Below are positions 35,046 to 42,757 of a DNA stretch of 64,000 bases, piece after piece; position 1 is the first letter of the stretch; every line of letters starts with the position of its first letter. Source of the DNA: Candidatus Sulfotelmatobacter kueseliae. Lineage in GTDB: Bacteria > Acidobacteriota > Terriglobia > Terriglobales > Acidobacteriaceae. Both the position numbers and the translations under genes were made by a program. The DNA lies in contig OMOD01000180.1 of the NCBI GenBank assembly GCA_900290255.1, positions 18,704-82,703 on the forward strand, in the 5' to 3' direction. The notes beneath the pieces were generated by a model. The model saw only the letters and a program-made list of their open reading frames with translations. It did not search any database and had not been told where the DNA came from.

Positions 35046-35573
35046 ATGAAACACATCGCCTTTGTTCTGATCGTTGCCATGTACTGTCTGACCGGCTGCA
35101 ACAAGCCGGCGGGATCTGCTGCGCCGAGTACGGGTGCCTCCGCGGCGCCGGCATCTCCTGACGCCGTTCAACAGAAATTGCAGGAATATTCCGGTGCCGG
35201 CGCCACCGATTGCGGCCGCCTCGATGTGCACGCCGCCCAGGCCCAGCTCAAAACGGCCAGCGACTGCGCCCTGCAAGCGAACCAGAGCAAACATCCGTTC
35301 TACGTCGCCTACGACATGCCGGGGATGACCGTCGGAGTGGCGGGCAGCGCCGAGGGCAAACTGTTCACGGTGCAGGCGCAGAGCGAGGGCGCTTCTCCGT
35401 CGCTGACCGGCGGCGCATGTCCCGCGCCGCTCCGCATCGCCTCCAGCGGACGCGTTACCTGCTTTGCTCCCGGCGATATGGGCTCGATGAGCGGCAGCCA
35501 TGGTGGCGGCGCCATGCCCCCGGGCATGCCGAATCCGCACACGGCTGGCGGAACCAAATCAGCCAATCAGTAA
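35046..35573 (+). CDS. Putative lipoprotein of unknown function
   Basis: 175 residues. The signal peptide MKHIAFVLIVAMYCLTGC ends in lipobox LTGC, then an Ala/Ser/Pro linker. The mature part (about 45-140) has four cysteines (ATDCGRLDVH, ASDCALQ, GGACPAPL, VTCFAPG) that could form two disulphides, and the tail is rich in Gly, Met, His and Pro (GSHGGGAMPPGMPNPH), possibly metal-binding. No family recognised. ATG at 35046 chosen over the in-frame codon at 35010 because it begins the lipoprotein signal. It has no close co-directional partner. Confidence 0.75.
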   Translation: MKHIAFVLIVAMYCLTGCNKPAGSAAPSTGASAAPASPDAVQQKLQEYSGAGATDCGRLDVHAAQAQLKTASDCALQANQSKHPFYVAYDMPGMTVGVAGSAEGKLFTVQAQSEGASPSLTGGACPAPLRIASSGRVTCFAPGDMGSMSGSHGGGAMPPGMPNPHTAGGTKSANQ

Positions 35574-35918
35574 GCATGCGGAGCCGATTGCGACGCCGGC
35601 GACAAGGCTTTCTCCGGCACCCGTCTCCGGTACTGGGCGACTTTTTCCCTGCAACGTTGAGGGCATCCCGTTCTCGGGGTTGTTGGGTTCGAAACCCACT
35701 CACGGGCGGATATTTGCGCGAAACTGCGCAGTCAGGCGGCCGATTGTGCGCGGCCCAGGCTGCCGCCCCGGCTGGCGATTTGCTCTCTATCCTCTAAGTG
35801 GTTGTTTGTCTGTAGCTTAGGTAGGGGTCCCGAGACAATTAGAGAACCGATCCCCAGCGACCAGTTTTGGCTCGAAACTTGCGATAGACTCATTAGGATC
35901 ATACCGAGTTCGACTCCT
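35574..35918. other. 345-bp non-coding gap upstream of the tetrapyrrole operon
   Basis: No supportable gene in either strand. A T-loop-like string (GGGTTCGAAACCC, near 35685-35697) and a short GTCCCGAGAC inverted sequence near 35829 are present, but no cloverleaf could be built. It should contain the promoter for the hem operon; no consensus box is obvious. Confidence 0.5.
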
Positions 35919-36728
35919 ATGTCTCTGCTTTGGCTACGTTTCGCGCTGGGCTGCTACTTTATCGGTCTGGTTTACGCCTTCGTGGCGCTCAGCCGCACCA
36001 GCGATCTGTTTGCCCGCATCGCGCTGCATGCGGCCAGCCTGGGCATGGTGTTTCATTTCGTCTCGCTGGTCGAAGTCTTTCTTTCCGGGCAATTCGTCTG
36101 GGCCTCGGTGCACAACGGGGAGTCGCTGCTGGCGTTCATTTCGATGACCTTCTTCATGGTGATCTATGCCATCTACAAGACCACCTCGCCCGGCGTGGTC
36201 GTGTTCCCGGTGGTCTTTTTCCTGACCTTCGTGGCAGCCGTGGATCAGCAACCGGTGCTGCTTACGGCTTTGGTCCAACGCCGCGGGTGGCTCATCGCCC
36301 ACATTATTCTGATCTTCACCGGCTACGCCGCGCTCGTGCTGAGTTTCGGGGCCAGCCTGCTCTACTTGCTGCAGGAGCGCCGCCTGAAGGCCAAGAAACC
36401 AAGCAGTCTGACCTCTTTTCTTCCTCCGCTCGAAACGATTGACCAGATCGGGTACCGCTCGCTCCTGCTGGGCTTTCCCTTCATGACGCTCGGTCTGCTG
36501 ACCGGTTCGGTCGTGGCGCTCACCACCTATGGCCGGGTGAACTTCCTGGATCCCAAGATTCTGTTGTCGGTGCTGATGTGGGCCGTCTACATGATCATGG
36601 TCTTTACCCGCTGGAATTCCGGCTGGCGCGGACGACGCGCCGCAATTCTGGCGAGCTTCGCCTTCGTGGCCGCGTTGGCCGCCTGGGCGGCTAACTATTT
36701 CTCGACCATGCACAGGTTCGCTTCATGA
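35919..36728 (+). CDS. CcsA/HemX-like membrane protein at head of hem operon
   Basis: 269 residues, about eight membrane helices (LWLRFALGCYFIGLVYAFVA, VVVFPVVFFLTFVAAV, IILIFTGYAALVLSFGASLL, ILLSVLMWAVYMIMVF). It resembles the cytochrome c assembly CcsA/ResC superfamily branch called HemX, which in other bacteria lies just before hemA and influences glutamyl-tRNA reductase level. Conserved histidines in IALHAASLGMVFHFVSL and WLIAHIILIFTG could bind haem. Its TGA overlaps the hemA start as ATGA, implying coupling. ATG at 35919 chosen as the beginning of helix one; a longer frame from 35802 adds a hydrophilic, unsupported stretch. Confidence 0.86.
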   Translation: MSLLWLRFALGCYFIGLVYAFVALSRTSDLFARIALHAASLGMVFHFVSLVEVFLSGQFVWASVHNGESLLAFISMTFFMVIYAIYKTTSPGVVVFPVVFFLTFVAAVDQQPVLLTALVQRRGWLIAHIILIFTGYAALVLSFGASLLYLLQERRLKAKKPSSLTSFLPPLETIDQIGYRSLLLGFPFMTLGLLTGSVVALTTYGRVNFLDPKILLSVLMWAVYMIMVFTRWNSGWRGRRAAILASFAFVAALAAWAANYFSTMHRFAS

Positions 36729-38041
36729 GATTCCAGCTCATTGGCGTGAATCACAAGAGCGCGCCGCTCGAAGTCCGCGAGCGGCTGGCGATCTCGGAAT
36801 CGCGTCTGCCCGATACCTGCCGTGATCTCACGGCCTACCCGGGGATCGAAGAAGCCATGGTGATCTCCACCTGCAACCGGGTGGAAGTCATCGCCCACAC
36901 GGTCAACGGCCACGCCGACCTGCGCGGTTTTCTGCACGAGCATTTTCATCTGAAGCCGGAAGAACTCGATCCGCATCTTTACGAACTTCGCGAAAAAGAT
37001 GCCGTGCGGCACGTCTTTCGCGTGGCTTCAAGCCTGGATTCGATGGTGGTCGGCGAGGCGCAGATTCTAGGCCAGGTGAAAGAAGCCTACGCAACCGCGC
37101 GCGCCGTCGGCGCGGTCCGCGGACAGCTCGACCAGCTTTTCAGCCGCGCCTTCGCTGTTGCCAAGCGGGTGCGCACTGAGACCGCGGTCGGATCATCTTC
37201 CGTCTCGATCGCCTCGGTCGCCGTCGAACTTGCCAAGAAGATTTTCGGCTCGCTTCATGGCAAGAATGTATTCATCGTCGGCGCCGGCAAGATGAGCGAA
37301 CTCGCCGCTCGCCATTTAATGGCCCACGGCTGCGCGTCGATTTTCGTCGCCAACCGCACCTACGAGCGCGCCATCGGGCTGGCGCAGAAATTCGACGGCC
37401 AGGCCATCAAGTTCGAAGACCTGTATGCCACCTGCGACCGCGCCGACATCGTCATTACCTCGACCGGCGCGCCCCACGCCATTTTCCGCCGCGAGCACGG
37501 CGAGCAATTCCTCGCCCGCCGCAAGAACCGCCCGATGTTCTTCATTGACATCGCCGTGCCGCGCGACGTTTCGCCCGAGATGGCGAAGCTCGACGGCATC
37601 TTCACCTACGACATTGACGACCTGCAGCAGGCGGTCTCGAGCCACGTCGCCGACCGTCGCAAGGAAGCCGAGCTTGCCGAAGCTATCATCGCCAGCGAAG
37701 TTGAGCGCTTCGAAGCTCGCCTGAGCACGCTCGACGTGGTGCCGACGATCGTGAGTCTGCAGGACCATCTGGAGACCATCCGACAAGCCGAAATCGACCG
37801 CGTGCGCGGCCGCTTGGGCCAGATGACTCCCGAGCAGGAGATCGCCGTTGAAGCCTTGACGCGGGGCATCATCAACAAAGTCATGCACACGCCGATCACC
37901 ACGCTGAAGTCCGCGGCGAAGGAGCCCGAGGCAACAACGGTGGTGGATGTAGTTCGGCGCCTGTTCAATCTGCAAGTCAAAGGGAAGGACGGAGCGGCGC
38001 AGTCGGCGGCGAAGAAAGACGAAGTGGGGACGCGCTCCTGA
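36725..38041 (+). CDS. hemA: Glutamyl-tRNA reductase
   Basis: Reduces glutamyl-tRNA to glutamate-1-semialdehyde, the first committed step of tetrapyrrole synthesis by the C5 route. 438 residues: catalytic Cys50 in [27 protein letters not shown]-binding [16 protein letters not shown] (about 180-195), and the C-terminal dimerisation helices ([32 protein letters not shown]). Coupled to the upstream hemX-like gene (ATGA overlap) and to hemC (TGATG, 1-nt overlap). Normal length and intact motifs. Confidence 0.97.
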   Translation: MRFQLIGVNHKSAPLEVRERLAISESRLPDTCRDLTAYPGIEEAMVISTCNRVEVIAHTVNGHADLRGFLHEHFHLKPEELDPHLYELREKDAVRHVFRVASSLDSMVVGEAQILGQVKEAYATARAVGAVRGQLDQLFSRAFAVAKRVRTETAVGSSSVSIASVAVELAKKIFGSLHGKNVFIVGAGKMSELAARHLMAHGCASIFVANRTYERAIGLAQKFDGQAIKFEDLYATCDRADIVITSTGAPHAIFRREHGEQFLARRKNRPMFFIDIAVPRDVSPEMAKLDGIFTYDIDDLQQAVSSHVADRRKEAELAEAIIASEVERFEARLSTLDVVPTIVSLQDHLETIRQAEIDRVRGRLGQMTPEQEIAVEALTRGIINKVMHTPITTLKSAAKEPEATTVVDVVRRLFNLQVKGKDGAAQSAAKKDEVGTRS

Positions 38042-39051
38042 TGGCTCGTCTCCGCATTGGCTCCCGCGGTTCGCAGCTTGCGCTCTGGCAGGCCAACCAC
38101 ATTTCCGCGCTGCTGCGCGCCCGCGGACACGAAGTCGAAATCGAGATTATTCACACGACCGGCGACAAGATTACCGACGTTGCTCTCGCCAAAGTCGGCA
38201 CCAAAGGCATGTTCACAAAGGAGATTGAAGAAGCCCTGGCCGTCGGCCGCGTCGATCTCGCTGTGCATTCGTTGAAGGATCTCCCGACCGAATTGCCCAA
38301 AGGCTTCGAAATCGCCGCCATTACTGAACGTCAAGACCCGCGCGACGCCTTCTGCTCCCGCCAGTACGCGAAAATTGAAGACCTGCCCCAGGGCGCCCGC
38401 GTCGGCACGTCCAGCCTGCGCCGCCAGGCACAACTCAAGGCCATTCGTCCCGATCTCGACATTCATCCGCTGCGCGGCAACGTAGATACCCGCCTGCGCA
38501 AACTCGGACAGGGCGAATACGACGCTATCATTCTCGCTTCGGCTGGACTCAAGCGCCTGGGCAAGACGGAGCTGATCAGGCAGATCATTCCCGCCGAAAT
38601 CATGTGCCCAGCCGCTGGCCAGGGGGCCCTCGGCATTGAAATCCGCGCAGGCGACGCCGCCACGCGCGAACTGCTCGCCTTCTTGAACGACCCCGCGGCC
38701 CGCGCCGCCACCACTTGCGAGCGCGCTCTGCTGAATCGGCTTGGCGGAGGCTGCCAGGTTCCGATCGGCGCGTTTGCGGAAGTGCGGGTGGCAGTAAACC
38801 GGGAAGGGCACGAGTTCACTCGTGCCGATAAAGCGCCCCAATTAAATGGGGCTTTAGCCCCTGGGGTTCACCTGCATTTAGAATCCATTGTTGCCGATCC
38901 CGACGGCACCAAACTCCTGCGCGACTCGCGCGATGGAGACAATCCCGAAAAGCTCGGCAACGACGCTGGTGCGGCGCTGCTCGGCCGCGGCGGTGACGCA
39001 ATTCTCGAAGCCGTCTACGGTCGCGGCCTGGCCATTCCCCCGCAACCGTGA
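38041..39051 (+). CDS. hemC: Porphobilinogen deaminase (hydroxymethylbilane synthase) with repeat insertion
   Basis: Joins four porphobilinogen units into hydroxymethylbilane. 336 residues, against about 310 in the family. Conserved segments: [36 protein letters not shown], and the dipyrromethane-cofactor Cys in [14 protein letters not shown] (about 240-247). Directly after this, about 25-30 extra residues (within [17 protein letters not shown] to NGALAPGV) are encoded by a palindromic repeat before the frame returns to the usual [19 protein letters not shown]. The insertion lies in domain 3 on a surface loop of known structures, so activity is probably retained. Overlaps hemA by 1 nt. Confidence 0.96.
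   Translation: MARLRIGSRGSQLALWQANHISALLRARGHEVEIEIIHTTGDKITDVALAKVGTKGMFTKEIEEALAVGRVDLAVHSLKDLPTELPKGFEIAAITERQDPRDAFCSRQYAKIEDLPQGARVGTSSLRRQAQLKAIRPDLDIHPLRGNVDTRLRKLGQGEYDAIILASAGLKRLGKTELIRQIIPAEIMCPAAGQGALGIEIRAGDAATRELLAFLNDPAARAATTCERALLNRLGGGCQVPIGAFAEVRVAVNREGHEFTRADKAPQLNGALAPGVHLHLESIVADPDGTKLLRDSRDGDNPEKLGNDAGAALLGRGGDAILEAVYGRGLAIPPQP
38806..38864. repeat. Palindromic repeat inserted in frame inside hemC
   Basis: Three nested hairpins: GGCACGAG-TTCA-CTCGTGCC (38807-38826), GCCCCA-ATTAAA-TGGGGC (38835-38852) and GGGGCTTTAGCCCC (38848-38861). Same design as the intergenic elements at 24940-25069 and 44640-44705. Confidence 0.9.
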
Positions 39052-39072
39052 TGCGCGTCGTAGAATCCTGTA

Positions 39073-39708
39073 ATGTACATCCCTGAACATTTCCGGGTTT
39101 CTGACCACGCCACCGCGCTGGCCTTCATGCGGGCGAACCCGTTCGTCATCCTCATCTCAGGCGCCGATGACGGGCCCTTTGCCACGCACGTCCCCGTCGC
39201 CGTCCGCGAGACCGGAGATCAAGTTGTCATCCGCGGCCACGTTGCCAGGGCAAACCTGCACTGGCGCTATCTCGAACGGCAGCCGCGCTGCCTGACCATC
39301 TTCCACGGACCGCATGCTTACGTATCGGTGTCGAATTATCCCGCGCGCGAGAATGTCCCTACGTGGAACTATGCTGCCGTGCACGCGTACGGAGAGGCTC
39401 GCGTGTTTTCCGCGCCGCAGGAGTTGCAGAAGGTTCTGCACGAATTAATCGGCAGCTTCGAATCCGGCTTCGCCGAGCAGTGGGACGGACTCAGCGATGC
39501 CTACCGCGATGACTTACTGCGCCAGATCGTCGGTTTTGAGATCGCGGTGACGAAGATCGAAACCAAGTTCAAGCTGAGCCAGAACCGGACTCCGGAAGAG
39601 CAGGCAAACGTGATTGCTTCATTGGGCCGCGCCGAGGATTCGGCAGTTGCCGGCGTGGCGCGCCTGATGCGTGAGCAGGGGCTCGGCGTAAAGAAGGAAC
39701 ATGAATGA
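39073..39708 (+). CDS. PaiB-like FMN-binding split-barrel protein
   Basis: 211 residues. Matches the PaiB family (N-terminal MYIPEHFRVSDHATALAFMR, central THVPVAVRETGDQVVIRGHVARAN, SNYPARENVPTWNYAAVHAYG, C-terminal FEIAVTKIETKFKLSQNRT). These proteins have a flavin-binding split-barrel fold related to pyridoxamine-phosphate oxidase; in Bacillus PaiB acts as a negative regulator of sporulation and protease genes. Here it lies between hemC (22 nt gap) and hemD on the same strand, so a role tied to tetrapyrrole metabolism or redox sensing is plausible but not shown. Confidence 0.9.
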   Translation: MYIPEHFRVSDHATALAFMRANPFVILISGADDGPFATHVPVAVRETGDQVVIRGHVARANLHWRYLERQPRCLTIFHGPHAYVSVSNYPARENVPTWNYAAVHAYGEARVFSAPQELQKVLHELIGSFESGFAEQWDGLSDAYRDDLLRQIVGFEIAVTKIETKFKLSQNRTPEEQANVIASLGRAEDSAVAGVARLMREQGLGVKKEHE

Positions 39709-39724
39709 GCCGGTGTGGAGCGGA

Positions 39725-39752
39725 CCTGTCCTGAGCGAAGTCGAAGGAACTC
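39725..39752. repeat. Short dispersed repeat, CCTGAGCGAAGTCGAAGG family
   Basis: CCTGTCCTGAGCGAAGTCGA with AGGAAC, just upstream of the hemD start. Related strings occur inside nth near 45616-45643 (CCTGAGCCTGCCGAAGGG) and at 34911-34930. Confidence 0.7.
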
Positions 39753-39771
39753 CTGCCCGCTAACCCTGACC

Positions 39772-40662
39772 ATGAGCAAAAAAGCCAATAAATCGATGAA
39801 CCAGCCACTGCGCGGAATCCGAGTGCTCGTGGGCCGCGCCCGCCATCAGGCTGGCGCGCTTTCGGCACAGTTTCTGCGGCTGGGCGCACAGGTAATCGAA
39901 ATCCCGTTCATCGAAATCCGTAAACCCAGATCATTCAAGCTGCTGGACCATGCGTTGAAGAATCTCGCTGATTATGACTGGCTGATCCTGACCAGCGTAA
40001 ATGGCGTCGAAGCCATGTGGGAGCGGATGACAAAACTGCAGTTGACCACTCTGGGAACGGATCGGGGAGGGCACGCCTTCAGCCTTGCCAGACTGGGGCA
40101 AGAAAGCCCACCTGTGGGGAAGCGCCTGCGTATCGCCGCCATCGGCCCGGCAACGAAGAAGGCGATGGAGCAGCGCGGCGTCAAGGTTGACGTCGTGCCC
40201 AAGGAATATGTGGCCGAATCCGTGGTGCGCAGTCTGAAAAGCAAAGTGAAAGGGAAGCGCGTGCTGCTGGTGCGCGCCAAAGTCGCCCGCGACGTCATCC
40301 CCCGCGAACTGCGCCAGGCCGGGGCCCGTGTGGATGTGGTCGAAGCCTATGAGACAGTGGTGCCGCAAACTTCGCGGAAGCGTCTCAGCGCCGCGCTGAA
40401 GAATCGCAGGCGGTGCCCGCATGTGGTCACCTTCACAAGTTCCTCAACCGTCCGCAATTTCGTGGCGCTGATGGCAGGAACGCGCGGGCGGGTCGCCCAT
40501 CCCCACCCCAGCCTTGATGGCATCCTGACGGCTTCCATCGGCCCGGTTACTTCTTCAACTCTTCGCGAACTCGGGTTGCCCGTTGATATCGAGGCGAAAG
40601 AATTCACCATCCCAGGCTTGGTCGACGCAATCGCGCGCGGAATAGCCCGTCGCGCAGAATAG
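39772..40662 (+). CDS. hemD: Uroporphyrinogen-III synthase with probable repeat insertion
   Basis: Closes and inverts ring D of hydroxymethylbilane. 296 residues (family about 250-270). Features: VLVGRARHQAGALSAQFLRLG, EIPFIEIRKP, DWLILTSVNGVEAM, IAAIGPATKKAMEQRGVKVD, VEAYETVVPQ, VTFTSSSTVRNFV and SIGPVTSSTLRELG. About 20 residues (TDRGGHAFSLARLGQESPPV, near 95-116) before RIAAIGPAT look repeat-derived, and a GC-rich hairpin near 40480-40510 (TRGRVAHPHP) may be a second insertion. ATG at 39772 chosen; an ATG at 39796 is also possible. A dispersed repeat lies just before the start. Last gene of the hem operon. Confidence 0.93.
   Translation: MSKKANKSMNQPLRGIRVLVGRARHQAGALSAQFLRLGAQVIEIPFIEIRKPRSFKLLDHALKNLADYDWLILTSVNGVEAMWERMTKLQLTTLGTDRGGHAFSLARLGQESPPVGKRLRIAAIGPATKKAMEQRGVKVDVVPKEYVAESVVRSLKSKVKGKRVLLVRAKVARDVIPRELRQAGARVDVVEAYETVVPQTSRKRLSAALKNRRRCPHVVTFTSSSTVRNFVALMAGTRGRVAHPHPSLDGILTASIGPVTSSTLRELGLPVDIEAKEFTIPGLVDAIARGIARRAE
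40058..40119. repeat. Probable palindromic repeat inside hemD
   Basis: AGGGCACGCCTTCAGCCTTGCC closely resembles AGGGCACGGCTTCAGCCGTGCC in the intergenic repeat at 44640. The frame of hemD is preserved. Confidence 0.6.
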
Positions 40663-40663
40663 C

Positions 40664-42682
40664 TTACTCAGTTACCGAGCAGCCGCAGTCTGCCGGCGGC
40701 ACGTGGGCCAGCAGAAAATCCGCCACGCGCTTGTACTCGTCAATCTGATTTTCCACGCGCGAGAAGCCGTGGCCTTCGTTCTCGTAGACCTTGTAGTCGA
40801 CCGTTCCGCCCCGCTTCTTGATCGCATCGACCACCTGCTGCATTTCCTCTTTTTTCGGACAACGCGGATCGTGCCCGCCCGCCAGCAGCAGCAGCGGCGC
40901 CTTGATCTGATTGATAAAGTTAATCGGCGACCGATCTTCGTAAAGCGCCTTGTTCTTCACCGGATCGCCCATCTGCGCCAGATCCGACTGCTGCAGCAGC
41001 GGATCCTCGTTCGCGATCTCGGTAAACCAGTTCACGAGCGGGACGATCGCCACACCCGCCGCCCAGACGTCCGGCGCCTTCGTCACTGCCATCATCGTCA
41101 TGTAACCGCCGTAGCTTGCGCCCATCACTGCGATTTTCTTGGGATCGAGATGCCCGGTCTGCTTGATCCAATTCACGCCGGCCAGCACGTCTTGTAGATC
41201 GCCACCGCCCATGTCGAACAGATTCGCCTGCTCGAATTCCTTGCCATATCCAGTTGAGCCGCGGTAATTCGGCGCCAGCACCATGTATCCCTGATTCACC
41301 GCGTATTGAATGAACCGGTTGAACGAGTTCATGCTCTGCGACGCCGGCCCGCCGTGGACGTAAACGATGGCGGCGTTCTGCCCGTTGCGCGCCATGTTGA
41401 ACGGGACATAGAGAAACGCAGAGATCGTCCACTTGCCATCGCGGCTGGGATAATGCACCAGGTATGGCTCAGCCAGATCCTCGGGCCGCAGGCCGCCGAA
41501 AAGAGAATATGTGATCTGTTGCGACTTGCCTGAGGCCAGCGTATAGACCCACAGATCGCCGGGCGCCGTCGGACCGTTGTGGTTGTAGAGCAAACGCGAG
41601 CCGTCAGCACTGAAGGCAGAGTGGCCACCCACCGGCTCGTTCACTCCCTTCGAAATCGGTAGAGCCGTCGACTTGCCGGTCGCAAGGTCGTAGAAGTAGA
41701 TATTTTCGTTTCCGTCAACGTTGGCGGTGAACGTGACATGCTTGCCGTCCGGCGAAAACTCGCCGCCGCGAATCTCCCACTTATCTTTCGTGAGCCACTT
41801 GATTTCGCCCGGATGTGGGTCGCCCCTCGTGCCGATCAGGAGCAGGCCGATGTTTTCGTAACCGTTCTCGGCGTTGGATGTGATCATCACCGTCTGGGCG
41901 TCGTACATGCCGAGGGCGGAAATGTCATTCGCGAGATAGAGTTGCTCTCCTTCATGCGGTGTGAGCAACGTAGTCTTCGCCGTTCTGACACTCGCAATGA
42001 AGATATTTGAGTCCGTTCCCTTGGCTTGCTTCTGCGTATAGACGATGTATGCCCCATCCTTCGACCAGATGGGATTCACGTTGCGCTTATCCTGCGCCGT
42101 GTTGGCCGTGAGGTGCTTTACCTCGCGCATGATCGTGTCGTAGATATCAATCTCATACGCGGCCGAAGTCTTCGGCTTCACTTCATAGGCCAGGTAGCGG
42201 CCGTCGGGCGACCACGTCGGATTCGACTCTGCGATCTCCCGCGTGTTGGTGACGTTTACGACTTTGCCGGTCTTGGGCGAAACGAGAAAAATGTCCCACT
42301 GCTCATCGCCATCGTAATCCGACTGATAGGCGATCCATTTGCCATCGGGCGACCACGCTGGATTTGTCTCGCGCTGATCGCTGACCGTCAATTGCGTCGG
42401 AAATCCGCCCTCGGCCGGAACCACCCACAAATTGTTTCGCCCGCTCATGTTCGAGATGAACGCGATAGTCTTCCCGTCGGGCGACCACGTTGCCGGCCCG
42501 ATCTGGCGCGTCATGTACAGCTTCTCGATGGTCAGGCTGCGCGGCTCTACCTGTGCGTTGGGCTTGGACGAAATCTTCTTCGGGTCGGTCACGGCCTGGG
42601 GCGCAGGCAGCGTCTGGGCTGCGGTTTCGGCAACAACAGTGCTAATGAAAATGACGATGGCAAAGAGTGTGCAAAGGCGCAT
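40664..42682 (-). CDS. Secreted S9 family prolyl oligopeptidase-like peptidase
   Basis: 672 residues. A signal peptide (MRLCTLFAIVIFISTVVAETAAQ) precedes a beta-propeller with TolB/WD-like units (ATWSPDGKTIAFISNMSG, PAWSPDGKWIAYQSDYDG, PTWSPDGRYLAYEV). The C-terminal alpha/beta-hydrolase domain has nucleophile Ser in VMGASYGGYMTMM (near 521), Asp in GGHDPRCPK (near 606) and His in NEGHGFSR (near 639). It cleaves short peptides, likely in the periplasm or outside. The ATG at 42682 was chosen for its signal peptide; the much longer frame upstream is antisense to the GH35 gene. It is divergent from GH35 with only 75 nt between the two start codons. Confidence 0.93.
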   Translation of the reverse strand: MRLCTLFAIVIFISTVVAETAAQTLPAPQAVTDPKKISSKPNAQVEPRSLTIEKLYMTRQIGPATWSPDGKTIAFISNMSGRNNLWVVPAEGGFPTQLTVSDQRETNPAWSPDGKWIAYQSDYDGDEQWDIFLVSPKTGKVVNVTNTREIAESNPTWSPDGRYLAYEVKPKTSAAYEIDIYDTIMREVKHLTANTAQDKRNVNPIWSKDGAYIVYTQKQAKGTDSNIFIASVRTAKTTLLTPHEGEQLYLANDISALGMYDAQTVMITSNAENGYENIGLLLIGTRGDPHPGEIKWLTKDKWEIRGGEFSPDGKHVTFTANVDGNENIYFYDLATGKSTALPISKGVNEPVGGHSAFSADGSRLLYNHNGPTAPGDLWVYTLASGKSQQITYSLFGGLRPEDLAEPYLVHYPSRDGKWTISAFLYVPFNMARNGQNAAIVYVHGGPASQSMNSFNRFIQYAVNQGYMVLAPNYRGSTGYGKEFEQANLFDMGGGDLQDVLAGVNWIKQTGHLDPKKIAVMGASYGGYMTMMAVTKAPDVWAAGVAIVPLVNWFTEIANEDPLLQQSDLAQMGDPVKNKALYEDRSPINFINQIKAPLLLLAGGHDPRCPKKEEMQQVVDAIKKRGGTVDYKVYENEGHGFSRVENQIDEYKRVADFLLAHVPPADCGCSVTE

Positions 42683-42757
42683 GGCGCGGAATCTCAAACT
42701 GAGGTAGAAAAGAGAGTCTAGCAGAGTCAGTTTTCGATCCGTTAGGAGCTGGCTGAC

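Noticed and set aside
35680..35705. T-loop-like string GGGTTCGAAACCC suggesting a tRNA or tmRNA
   Set aside because: No matching acceptor, D or anticodon arms could be built in the surrounding 90 bases.
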